A stretch of DNA of 64,000 bases, from assembly GCA_963773765.1 (NCBI GenBank), contig CAVZCC010000005.1, positions 62,001 to 126,000 on the forward strand, read 5' to 3'. The number at the start of each line of letters is the position of its first letter. Within the stretch, counting starts at the first letter, position 1. The position numbers and the translations under genes were made by a program. Source of the stretch: CAVZCC01 sp963773765. Its GTDB lineage: Bacteria; Actinomycetota; Acidimicrobiia; Acidimicrobiales; Microtrichaceae. The notes beneath the pieces are model-generated. The model did not search any database. It worked only from the letters and a program-made list of their open reading frames with translations, and was not told the DNA's origin. Below, one piece after another: positions 46,826-55,473 of this stretch.

Positions 46826-47926
46826 ATGAGCCGTCGACTGGCCACACGGAGCGTCTACCTGGACGCGCTGCGCGCCGTCGCACTGGTGCGGGTCATCATC
46901 TACCACGCCAGTTCGGCCTGGTGGGTCACCGCGTTCACCGCCATGCCCCTCATGTTCTTCATCGCCGGCACGCTGTTCGCGGCCTCCCTGGAACGCCGGC
47001 CGGCCCGCACGGTCATCGGCGACCGATACCGGCGGATCCTCATCCCCTACTGGGTCTACGTGGCGTGCATGGTGGTGCTGTGGGCCTCGCTCGGCGTCCT
47101 GGGCGAGATCACACCCCTCAACTGGGTCGGCTTCGTGTTCCCCGTCATCTCGCTGAACGGCCCCCAGGGGCCCGGTGCCGACACCGCCCTGCACCTGACC
47201 TGGTTCGCCCTGTGGTACCTGCAGATGCACCTGATCCTGTCGCTGGCCGGACCGGCCCTGCGCCGGGCCCAGCGGAACCGCCCCCGCGTCATGTGGGGCA
47301 CCATCTGCGTGCTGTTCGCACTGTCCGCGGTGGCCGCGCCGGCGCTGGCCATCGCCATCTTCTACGCCGCCTGCTGGGTGGTGGGCTACTACCACTTCGA
47401 CGGACGGCTCGAGTCCCGGCTCCGGACCACGTGGAAGCCCCTCTGTGCGGTGCTCGGCCCACTCGGCCTGGTCGCCTTCATCGGCTTCTACCGTGCCGCC
47501 CCCATGGTGGCCGCGGTGGGCGTGGCGTTCCTGGGTGCGTTCTGGCTCTGCCTCGCCATCGGCCTGCAACCCGTGATCGAACCGCACCTGGAGGCCCGGC
47601 GGGCCCGGAGCGTGATCACGTGGTTCAGCCAGCGATCGCTCACCCTCTACCTCTGGCACGGCGCCGTGCTGTACGCCATCACCGAGTGGGCGCTGCCGGG
47701 ATGGGACAACGTGTTCGCCCGCATCGCCTGGTGCGTGGTGCTGCTGCCCGTCACCGTGGTGGTGTTCGGGTGGGCGGAGGACGTGGCGGCCCGTCGTGCG
47801 CCACAGCTCTGGCCCCGGCTCCCCAGCTCCCGTCACCAGCCCACCGACGGTGCCGCCGACGGGCCAGCCGTGGTGGACCTGCGCGAACCGATGCCCTCCC
47901 CCCGGGAGAACCTCGAGGCCGGCTGA
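46826..47926 (+). CDS. Acyltransferase-3 family membrane protein
   Basis: About 366 residues with ten hydrophobic segments. The N-terminal SVYLDALRAVALVRVIIYHA matches the acyltransferase-3 Arg/His signature, followed by AMPLMFFIAGTLFAASLERR and, near the end, RSLTLYLWHGAVLYAITEW. Such proteins O-acylate extracellular glycans or lipids. Unlike the protein at 10.3-12.2 kb it has no SGNH domain, only a disordered cytoplasmic tail. ATG 46826 is preferred; TTG 46814 would add four residues. It is an outsider within the nucleoside cluster. Confidence 0.88.
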   Translation: MSRRLATRSVYLDALRAVALVRVIIYHASSAWWVTAFTAMPLMFFIAGTLFAASLERRPARTVIGDRYRRILIPYWVYVACMVVLWASLGVLGEITPLNWVGFVFPVISLNGPQGPGADTALHLTWFALWYLQMHLILSLAGPALRRAQRNRPRVMWGTICVLFALSAVAAPALAIAIFYAACWVVGYYHFDGRLESRLRTTWKPLCAVLGPLGLVAFIGFYRAAPMVAAVGVAFLGAFWLCLAIGLQPVIEPHLEARRARSVITWFSQRSLTLYLWHGAVLYAITEWALPGWDNVFARIAWCVVLLPVTVVVFGWAEDVAARRAPQLWPRLPSSRHQPTDGAADGPAVVDLREPMPSPRENLEAG

Positions 47927-47958
47927 GGTCGACCCGGACGCTCAGCGTTGCCGAGGAG

Positions 47959-48606
47959 TCAGCGGGTGCCGAAGATCCGGTCCCCCGCGTCACCCAGGCC
48001 GGGCACGATGTACGCCGAGTCGTTCAGGCGCTCGTCCATCGCCGCCAACGTGATCGGCACCTCCGGGTGCGCCTCCCGGACCGCGGCCACGCCCTCGGGA
48101 CACCCCACGATGCACAGGAGGCGGATGTCGGTGCATCCCCGGGCCACCAGCTGGTCCAGGGCGCCCACCGCGCTCCCGCCGGTGGCCAGCATCGGATCCA
48201 CCACCAGCACCGCCCGCTCGTCCATGCGGTCGGGCAACTTGGCGTAGTAGTCCACCGGCTGGTGGGTCACGGGGTCCCGGTACATGCCGAGGTGGCCCAC
48301 GGCGGCCTGCGGGAGCAGCTCCAGCACGGCATCCACCATGGCCAGGCCGGCCCGGAGGATCCCCACCACCGCCGGCTCCGGGTGGCGCAGCCGGAACGCC
48401 ATGGTGGAGGTGATCGGCGTCTCCACCGTCACCGGCTCCAGCTCCAGGTCCGCCAGTGCCTCGTAGGCGGCCAACAGCGTGATCTCACGACAGAGCCGGC
48501 GGAACTCGCCCGACTCGGTGCTCCGGTCCCGGAGCAGGTGGAGCTTGTGCTGGACGAGCGGGTGCTCCACCACGGTCAGGCCCGGACGACCGGCTCCGTC
48601 AGCCAC
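47959..48606 (-). CDS. upp: Uracil phosphoribosyltransferase
   Basis: This 215-residue enzyme makes UMP from uracil and PRPP. Motifs: VEHPLVQHKLHLLRD, VPVE-type region VETPITSTMAFRL, AGLAMVDAVLELLP, AKLPDRMDERAVLVVDPMLA with the PRPP loop VVDPMLATGGSA, and LNDSAYIVPGLGDAGDRIFG for uracil binding. The GTG at 48606 is 1 nt beyond the adenosine kinase stop, so the two form an operon (adoK-upp). Confidence 0.97.
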   Translation of the reverse strand: MADGAGRPGLTVVEHPLVQHKLHLLRDRSTESGEFRRLCREITLLAAYEALADLELEPVTVETPITSTMAFRLRHPEPAVVGILRAGLAMVDAVLELLPQAAVGHLGMYRDPVTHQPVDYYAKLPDRMDERAVLVVDPMLATGGSAVGALDQLVARGCTDIRLLCIVGCPEGVAAVREAHPEVPITLAAMDERLNDSAYIVPGLGDAGDRIFGTR

Positions 48607-48607
48607 G

Positions 48608-49619
48608 TCAGGACCCCGGCAACGACGCGGCCAGGTCGGCCAACGACACCGCGGGACGGGCCCCCAGGTGGGAGATGACCTCGGCCGCGGCGAGCGAGCC
48701 CAGGGCGCCGCACGTGGCCAGGTCCATGCCCCGGCTGTAGCCGAACAGGAAGCCGGAGGCGTAGAGGTCGCCGGCGCCGGTGGTGTCCACCAGTTCCTCC
48801 ACGGGGTGCGCGGGCACCTCGATGACCTCGTCCTCGGTCACCACGACCGACCCCTGCTCGGAGCGGGTCAGGGCCGCGATCGGCACCGTGGCGGCGGACG
48901 CCCTCCACGGCGACGTCGAAGTCGTCGGTGCGGTACAGCGCCATGATCTCGGCCTCGTTCGCGAACAGCAGGTCGACGTGGTGCTCGACCAGGTCCAGGA
49001 ACGCGTCGCGGTGGCGGTCCACGCAGAAGCTGTCCGACAGGGTGGCCGACACGACCCGGCCGGCGTCGTGGGCGTACCGGGCCGCCACCCGGAAGGCCTC
49101 CTGGGCCTCGGGCGGGTCGAACAGGTAGCCCTCCAGGTACAGCACGGTGCCGGCCGCGATGACCTCGGGGTCGACGTCGTCGGCGCAGAAGTGCACCGAC
49201 GCCCCCAGGTAGGTGTTCATGGTGCGCTGGGCGTCGGGTGTGACCAGGATGAGGCAGCACCCGGTGGACGGCCCGCCGGCGGCCAGCGCGGTGTCGTAGC
49301 GGACGCCGGTGGCGCGGATGTCGTGGGCGAAGACCTTGCCCAGCTGGTCGTCGCGCACCTTGCCCAGGTACTGGGCCGTGCCCCCGAACGAGGCGACCCC
49401 GACGATGGTGTTGGCGGCCGAGCCGCCCGAGATCTCGACGCCGGGCCCCATCACGTCGTACAGCTCGGTGGCCCGCTCCTCGTCGATCAGGGTCATCGCC
49501 CCCTTCGGGATGTCGAGCCGCTCGATGAGGGCGTCGGTCTCGTGGCTGAGCACGTCGACCAGGGCGTTGCCGATCCCGACCACGTCGATGGTCGGCGCTG
49601 TCCCGGAGTCCTGTTGCAC
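48608..49619 (-). CDS. Adenosine kinase-like PfkB-family carbohydrate kinase, one frameshift
   Basis: About 336 residues when one extra base near 48890 is removed. The PfkB family is shown by VVGIGNALVDVLSH at the N-terminus, GGSAANTIVGVASFGG, and the C-terminal ATP/anion-hole motif DTTGAGDLYASGFLFGYSRG with the catalytic Asp. The segment FANEAEIMALY and overall layout fit adenosine kinase/ribokinase-like salvage kinases, converting adenosine to AMP. It is co-transcribed with upp. TACCGT ends 6 nt before the GTG start with no Shine-Dalgarno. Confidence 0.88.
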
Positions 49620-49725
49620 CCGAACACGGTAGGGAGCGACGGCGTCCGGCGCACAACCACGGGGCCCCGGCGCCCCACGCCTCGTTGTGGTGCGCACGAC
49701 CGGCAGGGGGCGCGAGGTGACGAAC

Positions 49726-49731
49726 TAGTGT
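49726..49731 (+). promoter_or_regulatory. -10 element of the nucleoside transporter operon
   Basis: TAGTGT lies 50 nt upstream of the GTG start of the binding-protein gene; AGAGG (49771-49775) precedes that GTG by 6 nt. No good -35 is visible. Confidence 0.35.
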
Positions 49732-49781
49732 CCGCTCACCGAGCAACCCGCCCTACCCGTACGACCCTGCAGAGGTGTGAC

Positions 49782-50882
49782 GTGTCCCGACGATTCCGGT
49801 TCCTCCTGGTGCTGTTCGCAGCATTCGGGCTCCTGGCCGCAGCGTGTGCGTCCGAGGACGACAGCGAGAGCGGCAGTGCCACCACGGCCGCCGACGGCGA
49901 CCAGGTCAAGATCTGTCAGGTCACCGACACCGGCGGCGTGGACGACAAGTCGTTCAACCAGACCGCCAACGAGGGCCTGGTCCGGGCCGAGGAGGACCTG
50001 GGTGTGGAGGGCAAGGTCCTCGAGTCCAAGTCCGAGGCCGACTACGAGCCCAACATCCAGACCTTCATCGACCAGAAGTGCGACCTGATCATCCCGGTCG
50101 GCTTCCTCCTGGATGGCGCCACCCAGACCGCGGCCAAGGCCAACCCGGACCAGAAGTTCGCCATCGTCGACGTCGACTTCTTCGACACCGAGTCGGATCC
50201 GCCCAAGGACATCAGCTACGACAACGTCGAGGAGATGACCTTCGCCACCGACCAGGCCGCGTTCCTGGCCGGGTACGCAGCGGCGGGCATGACCAAGACC
50301 GGCAAGGTCGGCACCTACGGCGGCATCCAGATCCCCACCGTGACCATCTTCATGGACGGCTTCCTGGCCGGCGTCCAGCAGTACAACAAGGACAACGCCA
50401 AGAACGTGGAGGTCCTGGGCTGGAACGGCACCGACGGCCTCTTCACCGGTGACTTCCAGGACCAGGACAAGGGCAAGTCGACCACCAAGTCGCTGATCGA
50501 CGAGGGCGCCGACATCATCATGCCGGTGGCCGGTCCCGTGGGGCTGGGCACCATCGCCCAGGTCAAGGAGGCCGACAACCCCGACCTCAGCGTGATCTGG
50601 GTGGACGTCGACGGCTGCACGAGCCTGCCCGACGACTGCAAGTACTTCCTGACCACCGTCGAGAAGAAGATGGACAACGCCGTGTTCGACTCGATCAAGT
50701 CGGTCACCGAGGACAAGTTCACCGCCGGCGTGGTCCAGGGCACCCTGGAGAACGAGGGCGTGGACATCGCCGGGTTCAACGAGTTCGACTCCAAGGTTCC
50801 CCAGGAGCTGAAGGACAAGCTCGACGAGTACCGCCAGAAGATCATCGACGGCACCCAGCCGGTCACCCCCGCCGGCGCCTGA
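49782..50882 (+). CDS. BMP-family nucleoside-binding lipoprotein
   Basis: This 366-residue solute-binding lipoprotein has a signal peptide with lipobox LAAAC (Cys22) and an acidic Ser/Thr linker, then the BMP (PnrA-like) fold: CQVTDTGGVDDKSFNQTANE, CDLIIPVGFLLDGATQTAA, KVGTYGGIQIPTVTIFMDGF and ADIIMPVAGPVGLGTIAQV. PnrA/BmpA proteins bind purine and other nucleosides. It heads a cluster with one ATPase and two permeases followed by cytidine deaminase and thymidine phosphorylase, which strongly supports nucleoside uptake. It is much less GC-skewed in composition (many Lys/Asp), as usual for such lipoproteins. Confidence 0.94.
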   Translation: MSRRFRFLLVLFAAFGLLAAACASEDDSESGSATTAADGDQVKICQVTDTGGVDDKSFNQTANEGLVRAEEDLGVEGKVLESKSEADYEPNIQTFIDQKCDLIIPVGFLLDGATQTAAKANPDQKFAIVDVDFFDTESDPPKDISYDNVEEMTFATDQAAFLAGYAAAGMTKTGKVGTYGGIQIPTVTIFMDGFLAGVQQYNKDNAKNVEVLGWNGTDGLFTGDFQDQDKGKSTTKSLIDEGADIIMPVAGPVGLGTIAQVKEADNPDLSVIWVDVDGCTSLPDDCKYFLTTVEKKMDNAVFDSIKSVTEDKFTAGVVQGTLENEGVDIAGFNEFDSKVPQELKDKLDEYRQKIIDGTQPVTPAGA

Positions 50883-50883
50883 C

Positions 50884-50896
50884 GGTCCACCGGACC
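50884..50896 (+). terminator. Short hairpin between binding-protein and ATPase genes
   Basis: GGTCC-ACC-GGACC directly follows the binding-protein stop. A weak attenuator or mRNA-stabilising stem here would let the binding protein be made in excess over the permease genes, as is common for ABC importers. It is short and has no T-run. Confidence 0.35.
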
Positions 50897-50929
50897 AGCA
50901 GCGACCACACACCAGCCAAGACCCTCAGC

Positions 50930-52501
50930 ATGAGAGTCGAGCTCCGGGGGATCACCAAGCGGTTCCCCGGTGTCGTGGCCAACGCGGACGTGGACCTCTC
51001 CGTCGAAGGCGGAGAGGTCCTCGCCCTCCTGGGCGAGAACGGCGCGGGCAAGTCCACGCTCATGAACGTCCTCTACGGCCTGTACCGCCAGGACGGCGGC
51101 AGCATCCTGGTCGACGGCGCCGAGGTGGACTTCGCGTCGCCGGCGGACGCCATCTCGGCCGGGATCGGCATGGTGCACCAGCACTTCATGCTGGTGCCGG
51201 TGTTCACCGTCACCGAGAACCTCATGCTCGGCAACGAGGACACACGCGGCCTGGGACGCCTGGACATCGCGGCGGCCCGGGCCGAGATCCTGGAGCTGAG
51301 CGAGCGCTACGGCCTGGCCGTCGACCCCGACGCCGTGGTCGAGGACCTGCCGGTGGGCGTCCAGCAGCGGGCCGAGATCCTCAAGGCCCTCCACCGTGAC
51401 GCCCGGTGCCTGATCCTGGACGAGCCCACCGCCGTGCTCACGCCCTCGGAGATCGCCGACCTGGAGCGGGTGGTGCGGGGCCTGGCCGACTCCGGCCGGT
51501 CGATCATCTTCATCACCCACAAGCTGGGCGAGGTCATGCGCCTGGCCGACCGCATCGCCGTGCTCCGGGGCGGACGGGTGGTGGGCCACACCACGCCCGC
51601 CGAGACCGACCAGCAGCAACTGGCGTCCCTGATGGTGGGCCACGACGTGCAGTTGGTGGTGGACAAGGCCCCGGCCCACCCCGGCGACCCCGTCCTGGAG
51701 GTGGAGGACCTGGTCGTGGCCGACGAACGGGACCAGGTGGCGGTGGACGGGGTCACGTTCCAGGTCCGCTCGGGCGAGATCCTGGCCGTGGCCGGCGTCA
51801 CGGGAAACGGCCAGACCGAGTTGGTGGAGGCACTCACCGGACTGGCCCGGCCGGCCCAGGGCAGGGTCCGCCTGGACGGCGAGGACGTGACCGGGTTCCG
51901 CCCAGCGGACCTGTTCCACCTGGGGGTGGCCCACGTGCCCGAGGACCGGCAGGCCGACGGCCTGGTCGGGGCGTTCGACGTGGCCGACAACATGGTCCTC
52001 AACAGCTTCAGGGATCCCCCGTTCGCCCGGGGGCCCGCCCGCAACCGGGCCGCCGTGCGCGAACATGCCGAGCACCTGGTCGAGCAGTTCGACGTGCGCA
52101 CGCCATCGGTGGACACCCAGGTGTCCACCCTGTCCGGCGGCAACCAGCAGAAGGTCATCGTCGCCCGTGAGTTCTCCCACGCCCAGCGACTGCTCATCGC
52201 GTCCCAGCCCACCCGCGGACTCGACGTCGGGTCCATCCAGTACATCCACGGCCGCATCGTGGCCCAGCGCGATGCTGGCGCGGCCGTGCTCATCGTGTCC
52301 TCCGAACTGGACGAGGTCATGGCCCTGGGTGACCGGATCGCGGTGATGTACCGCGGTCGCTTCATCGGCATCGTCGACCGTTCGGAGGCTGACCGCGAAC
52401 GGATCGGCCTGATGATGGCCGGTACCCCGCTGCAGGACCTGCCCCCCGTCACCGGTGCCGACGACGCCCACGGCCACCTGACCGAGAGCGAGCTCGAGTG
52501 A
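50930..52501 (+). CDS. Nucleoside ABC importer ATPase (NupO-like, two ABC domains)
   Basis: This 523-residue ATPase has two tandem ABC domains, as in ribose/nucleoside importers. The first has LLGENGAGKSTLMNVLYGLY (Walker A), the signature region DLPVGVQQRAEILKALHRD and LILDEPTAVLTPSE. The second has a changed Walker A (VAGVTGNGQTELVEALTGL), LSGGNQQKVIVAREF and LLIASQPTRGLDVGSI. The degenerate second P-loop is normal for this family. It starts 47 nt after the binding-protein gene and overlaps the first permease (GTGA). Confidence 0.95.
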   Translation: MRVELRGITKRFPGVVANADVDLSVEGGEVLALLGENGAGKSTLMNVLYGLYRQDGGSILVDGAEVDFASPADAISAGIGMVHQHFMLVPVFTVTENLMLGNEDTRGLGRLDIAAARAEILELSERYGLAVDPDAVVEDLPVGVQQRAEILKALHRDARCLILDEPTAVLTPSEIADLERVVRGLADSGRSIIFITHKLGEVMRLADRIAVLRGGRVVGHTTPAETDQQQLASLMVGHDVQLVVDKAPAHPGDPVLEVEDLVVADERDQVAVDGVTFQVRSGEILAVAGVTGNGQTELVEALTGLARPAQGRVRLDGEDVTGFRPADLFHLGVAHVPEDRQADGLVGAFDVADNMVLNSFRDPPFARGPARNRAAVREHAEHLVEQFDVRTPSVDTQVSTLSGGNQQKVIVAREFSHAQRLLIASQPTRGLDVGSIQYIHGRIVAQRDAGAAVLIVSSELDEVMALGDRIAVMYRGRFIGIVDRSEADRERIGLMMAGTPLQDLPPVTGADDAHGHLTESELE

Positions 52502-53709
52502 CCACCCTCGCCCCGCCCGAACCGGCTGACGCCGGCGGCCCATCGCCCGCCGAACCCGCCCCCGGCCCGTCGCGCCTGCGGCTGGTGGTGGACCGGATGA
52601 AGGTACCCGTCCTGGCCATCTTCTCCGCCATGGTGGTGGGCGGCCTGCTGATCATCTTCACCAACCCCGACTGCCTCTACGCCTGGGCCCGGTTCTTCAA
52701 CGACCCGCTGCGGGCCCTGTCCCGGTCCTGGGAGGCCGTGTCCAGCGCCTACGCCGCGCTGTTCATGGGGGCGTTGGGCAGCCGCCGGGCCATCTCCGAG
52801 ACGCTCACCCTGGCCACCCCCCTGATCCTGGCCGGCCTGGCCGTGGCCTTCGCCTTCAAGGCGGGGCTGTTCAACATCGGCGCCAACGGCCAGCTCATCA
52901 TGGGCGCAGCCGGTGCCGCGTTCGTGGCCCTGAACGTGGACCTGCCGGGGCCGCTGCACCTGGTGGTGGCCCTCCTGGCCGCCTTCGTCTGCGGCGGCAT
53001 CTGGGCCGGCATCGCCGGTGTGCTGCGGGCCACCACCGGCGCCCACGAGGTCATCACCACCATCATGTTGAACTTCATCGCGCTCCGGCTCCTGGAGTAC
53101 TTCCTGACCACGTCCGTCTTCCTGCCCAAGGGCCAGAAGAACCCGGTGTCACGGCCGATCCCGGACAGCGCCCGGCTCCCCAAGTTCTCCGGTGACCTGC
53201 GGGTGAGCTTCGGCATCCTGCTCGCCCTGGCGGCCGTCGCCGTGGTGTGGTGGGTGCTGCGCCGATCCACGTGGGGCTTCGAGGTCCAGGCGATGGGCCT
53301 GAACCAGTCGGCGGCCCGCTACGCAGGCATGCGGACGGCACTCGTGATCTCGCTGGCCATGGCCGCGGCCGGTGGCCTGGCCGGACTGGCCGGCGCCACC
53401 GTGGTGCTGGGCATCTCCCCCGTGCTCACGGGTGGGGTGGCGGGGTCCATCGGCTTCGATGCCATCGCGGTGGCGTTGCTGGGGAGGAGCGCCCCGGTGG
53501 GCGTGCTGGGAGCGGCGCTCCTGTTCGGCGGGCTCCAGGCCGGAGCGCTCCGGATGCAGGCCGAGACCTCCACCCCGGTGGACATCGTCACGGTCATCCA
53601 GGCCCTGATCCTGGTGTTCGTGGCCGCCCCCGAACTGATCCGCGCCATCTACCGGATCAAGGCGGAACGAACCGACACACCCACCTTCACCACCAACTGG
53701 GGCAGGTGA
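52498..53709 (+). CDS. Nucleoside ABC importer permease (NupP-like)
   Basis: This 403-residue membrane permease of the BPD-2/branched-chain-type group has about nine hydrophobic helices. Landmarks: LAGLAVAFAFKAGLFNIGANGQLIMGAAG (split here for length: the FNIGANGQLIMG core is near residue 120), TGAHEVITTIMLNFIALRLL and MGLNQSAARYAGMR, a conserved cytoplasmic loop (EAA-like) contacting the ATPase. The GTG start overlaps the ATPase stop. It pairs with the next permease. Confidence 0.94.
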   Translation: MTTLAPPEPADAGGPSPAEPAPGPSRLRLVVDRMKVPVLAIFSAMVVGGLLIIFTNPDCLYAWARFFNDPLRALSRSWEAVSSAYAALFMGALGSRRAISETLTLATPLILAGLAVAFAFKAGLFNIGANGQLIMGAAGAAFVALNVDLPGPLHLVVALLAAFVCGGIWAGIAGVLRATTGAHEVITTIMLNFIALRLLEYFLTTSVFLPKGQKNPVSRPIPDSARLPKFSGDLRVSFGILLALAAVAVVWWVLRRSTWGFEVQAMGLNQSAARYAGMRTALVISLAMAAAGGLAGLAGATVVLGISPVLTGGVAGSIGFDAIAVALLGRSAPVGVLGAALLFGGLQAGALRMQAETSTPVDIVTVIQALILVFVAAPELIRAIYRIKAERTDTPTFTTNWGR

Positions 53710-55025
53710 TGGGCGCCGTCGTTCCCGACCACAGCGCCGGCGACCACAGCGCCGGCGACCACAGCGCCGGCGACCACAGTGCGTCCCAGGACGTGCTGGA
53801 CCGGGCCGACCGCCGCGGTGCCCGGATCGCCGGCATCGCCTACATCGTCGTGGGCGTGCTCATCGTGGTGCTGTTCGGCCTGGGCAGCGGATCGGGGCTC
53901 AGCTCCACCTTCGGCCTGGCCACCAGCGACGAGAGCGCCATGGACCTGGTGGTCCCGAGCCAGGCCACCGCCCTCACCATCGGCATCATGTGCACCGTCC
54001 TCGGCGGCATCCAGTTGGCCCGGGGCTTCAAGCGCCGGGCCATCGCCACCACCGTGATCGCGGTGCTGTTCGCCTTCGCCTTCCTGGTGTGGGCGTCGCG
54101 GGGCCAGGACTTCTCGCTCGTCGGCATGCTGCAGACCACCCTGCAACGGGCCACGCCCCTGGCGTTGGGGGCCATGGCCGGGGTGCTCTGCGAACGCTCT
54201 GGCGTGGTCAACATCGCCATCGAGGGGATGATGCTGTTCGCCGCCTTCGCGGGGTCGTTCGGGGCCAGCGTGACGGGCAGCCTGTGGGCCGGACTGGTCA
54301 TCGGCCTGCTGGCCGGAGCGGTGCTGGCCTACGTCCACGCCGGGCTGAGCATCACCTACCGGGTGGACCAGATCATCTCCGGCACGGTGATCAACATCTT
54401 CGCCCTGGGCATCACCAGCTACCTGGCGTCGCGGCTGTTCTCGGACTACCCCGACCTGAACCGGTCCGGCACCTTCTCGTCCTGGGACGTCCCGTTGCTG
54501 TCGGACATCCCCGTGGTCGGCCCGGTGCTGTTCCGCAACAACGTGTTCGTGTACCTGATGCTGATCCTGGTCCCGCTGCTCACCTGGTTCCTGTTCCGCA
54601 CCCGGTGGGGACTCCGGGTCCGGGCCGTGGGCGAGCACCCCAAGGCGGCGGACACCGTGGGCATCAACGTGTTCCGCGTCCGGTACCGCAGCGTGGTCCT
54701 GGGTGGGGCCATGGCCGGCCTGGCCGGCTCCTACCTGACGCTCGGGTCCGTCGGGTCCTTCGAGCAGAACATGACCGCGGGCCGGGGCTTCATCGCCCTG
54801 GCCGCCATGATCTTCGGCCGCTGGACCCCCGTCGGCGCCCTGGGCGCGGCGCTCCTGTTCGGCTTCGCCGAGTCCCTGCAGACCAAGCTGGCCATCCTGG
54901 AGACGCCGATCCCGTCGCAGTTCCTGCTGATGGCCCCCTACGTGCTGACCCTGCTGGTGGTGGCCGGGTTCGTGGGACGGTCCCGGCCACCGGCGGCCGA
55001 TGGCCAGCCCTACGTGAAGGGATGA
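53709..55025 (+). CDS. Nucleoside ABC importer permease (NupQ-like) with DHSAG repeat N-terminus
   Basis: This 438-residue permease partners the previous one. The core has GVLCERSGVVNIAIEGMMLF, ITYRVDQIISGTVINIFALG and AVGEHPKAADTVGINVFRVR, the family's conserved segments. It differs from ordinary NupQ by an extended N-terminus of about 120 residues: a disordered tract of DHSAG pentapeptides (residues 7-26, 15-bp DNA repeats) followed by three extra hydrophobic segments before the canonical domain. The start (ATG 53709) overlaps the previous stop as TGATG. The extra region could be a regulatory or localisation module; nothing shows which. Confidence 0.92.
   Translation: MGAVVPDHSAGDHSAGDHSAGDHSASQDVLDRADRRGARIAGIAYIVVGVLIVVLFGLGSGSGLSSTFGLATSDESAMDLVVPSQATALTIGIMCTVLGGIQLARGFKRRAIATTVIAVLFAFAFLVWASRGQDFSLVGMLQTTLQRATPLALGAMAGVLCERSGVVNIAIEGMMLFAAFAGSFGASVTGSLWAGLVIGLLAGAVLAYVHAGLSITYRVDQIISGTVINIFALGITSYLASRLFSDYPDLNRSGTFSSWDVPLLSDIPVVGPVLFRNNVFVYLMLILVPLLTWFLFRTRWGLRVRAVGEHPKAADTVGINVFRVRYRSVVLGGAMAGLAGSYLTLGSVGSFEQNMTAGRGFIALAAMIFGRWTPVGALGAALLFGFAESLQTKLAILETPIPSQFLLMAPYVLTLLVVAGFVGRSRPPAADGQPYVKG
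53727..53786. repeat. 15-bp tandem repeat (4 copies) encoding DHSAG
   Basis: GACCACAGCGCCGGC is repeated perfectly at 53727, 53742 and 53757, with a diverged fourth copy at 53772. It encodes DHSAG-DHSAG-DHSAG-DHSAS near the N-terminus of the second nucleoside permease. Confidence 0.95.
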
Positions 55026-55456
55026 GCACCACGGTGGCGGACCACGGAACGGATCCGGGCGGGATCGACTGGGACCGGCTGCGCGCCGCCGCGGTGGCCA
55101 TGACCGAGCGGTCCTACGCCCCGTACTCCAAGGTCCGGGTGGGGGCCGCCGCGCTGGCTGCGGACGGCACCGTGGTGACCGGCTGCAACGTGGAGAACGC
55201 GTCCACCGGCATCGGGATCTGCGCCGAGGTGAACCTGTGCGGCCACCTGGTGGCCGGTGGCGGACGGCGACTGGTGGCGCTGTCGGTGGTGGCCGGCGAC
55301 GGCCTGCCCATCTCCCCCTGCGGCCGCTGCCGCCAGTTCCTCTACGAGTTCGGCGGACCCGACCTGCTGGTGGAAGGCGCCGACGGCGTGGTCACCCTGG
55401 GGTACCTGCTGCCGGACGCCTTCGGCCCCGACGACCTGCCCGACCGGGCGGGCTGA
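55022..55456 (+). CDS. cdd: Cytidine deaminase
   Basis: This 144-residue zinc enzyme deaminates (deoxy)cytidine to (deoxy)uridine. The zinc site is complete: NVENASTGIGICAEVNLCGH (CAE with catalytic Glu) and PISPCGRCRQFLYEFG (PCxxC). The N-terminal SYAPYSKVRVGAAAL is typical. The ATG overlaps the permease stop (ATGA), so deamination is directly coupled to uptake, and thymidine phosphorylase follows 17 nt later. Confidence 0.96.
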   Translation: MSTTVADHGTDPGGIDWDRLRAAAVAMTERSYAPYSKVRVGAAALAADGTVVTGCNVENASTGIGICAEVNLCGHLVAGGGRRLVALSVVAGDGLPISPCGRCRQFLYEFGGPDLLVEGADGVVTLGYLLPDAFGPDDLPDRAG

Positions 55457-55473
55457 GCACCAGGAGGCGGGCC

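Noticed and set aside
53727..53786. Origin-type iterons or protein-binding repeats
   Set aside because: They encode an in-frame DHSAG tract at the start of a permease, with no AT-rich region nearby.
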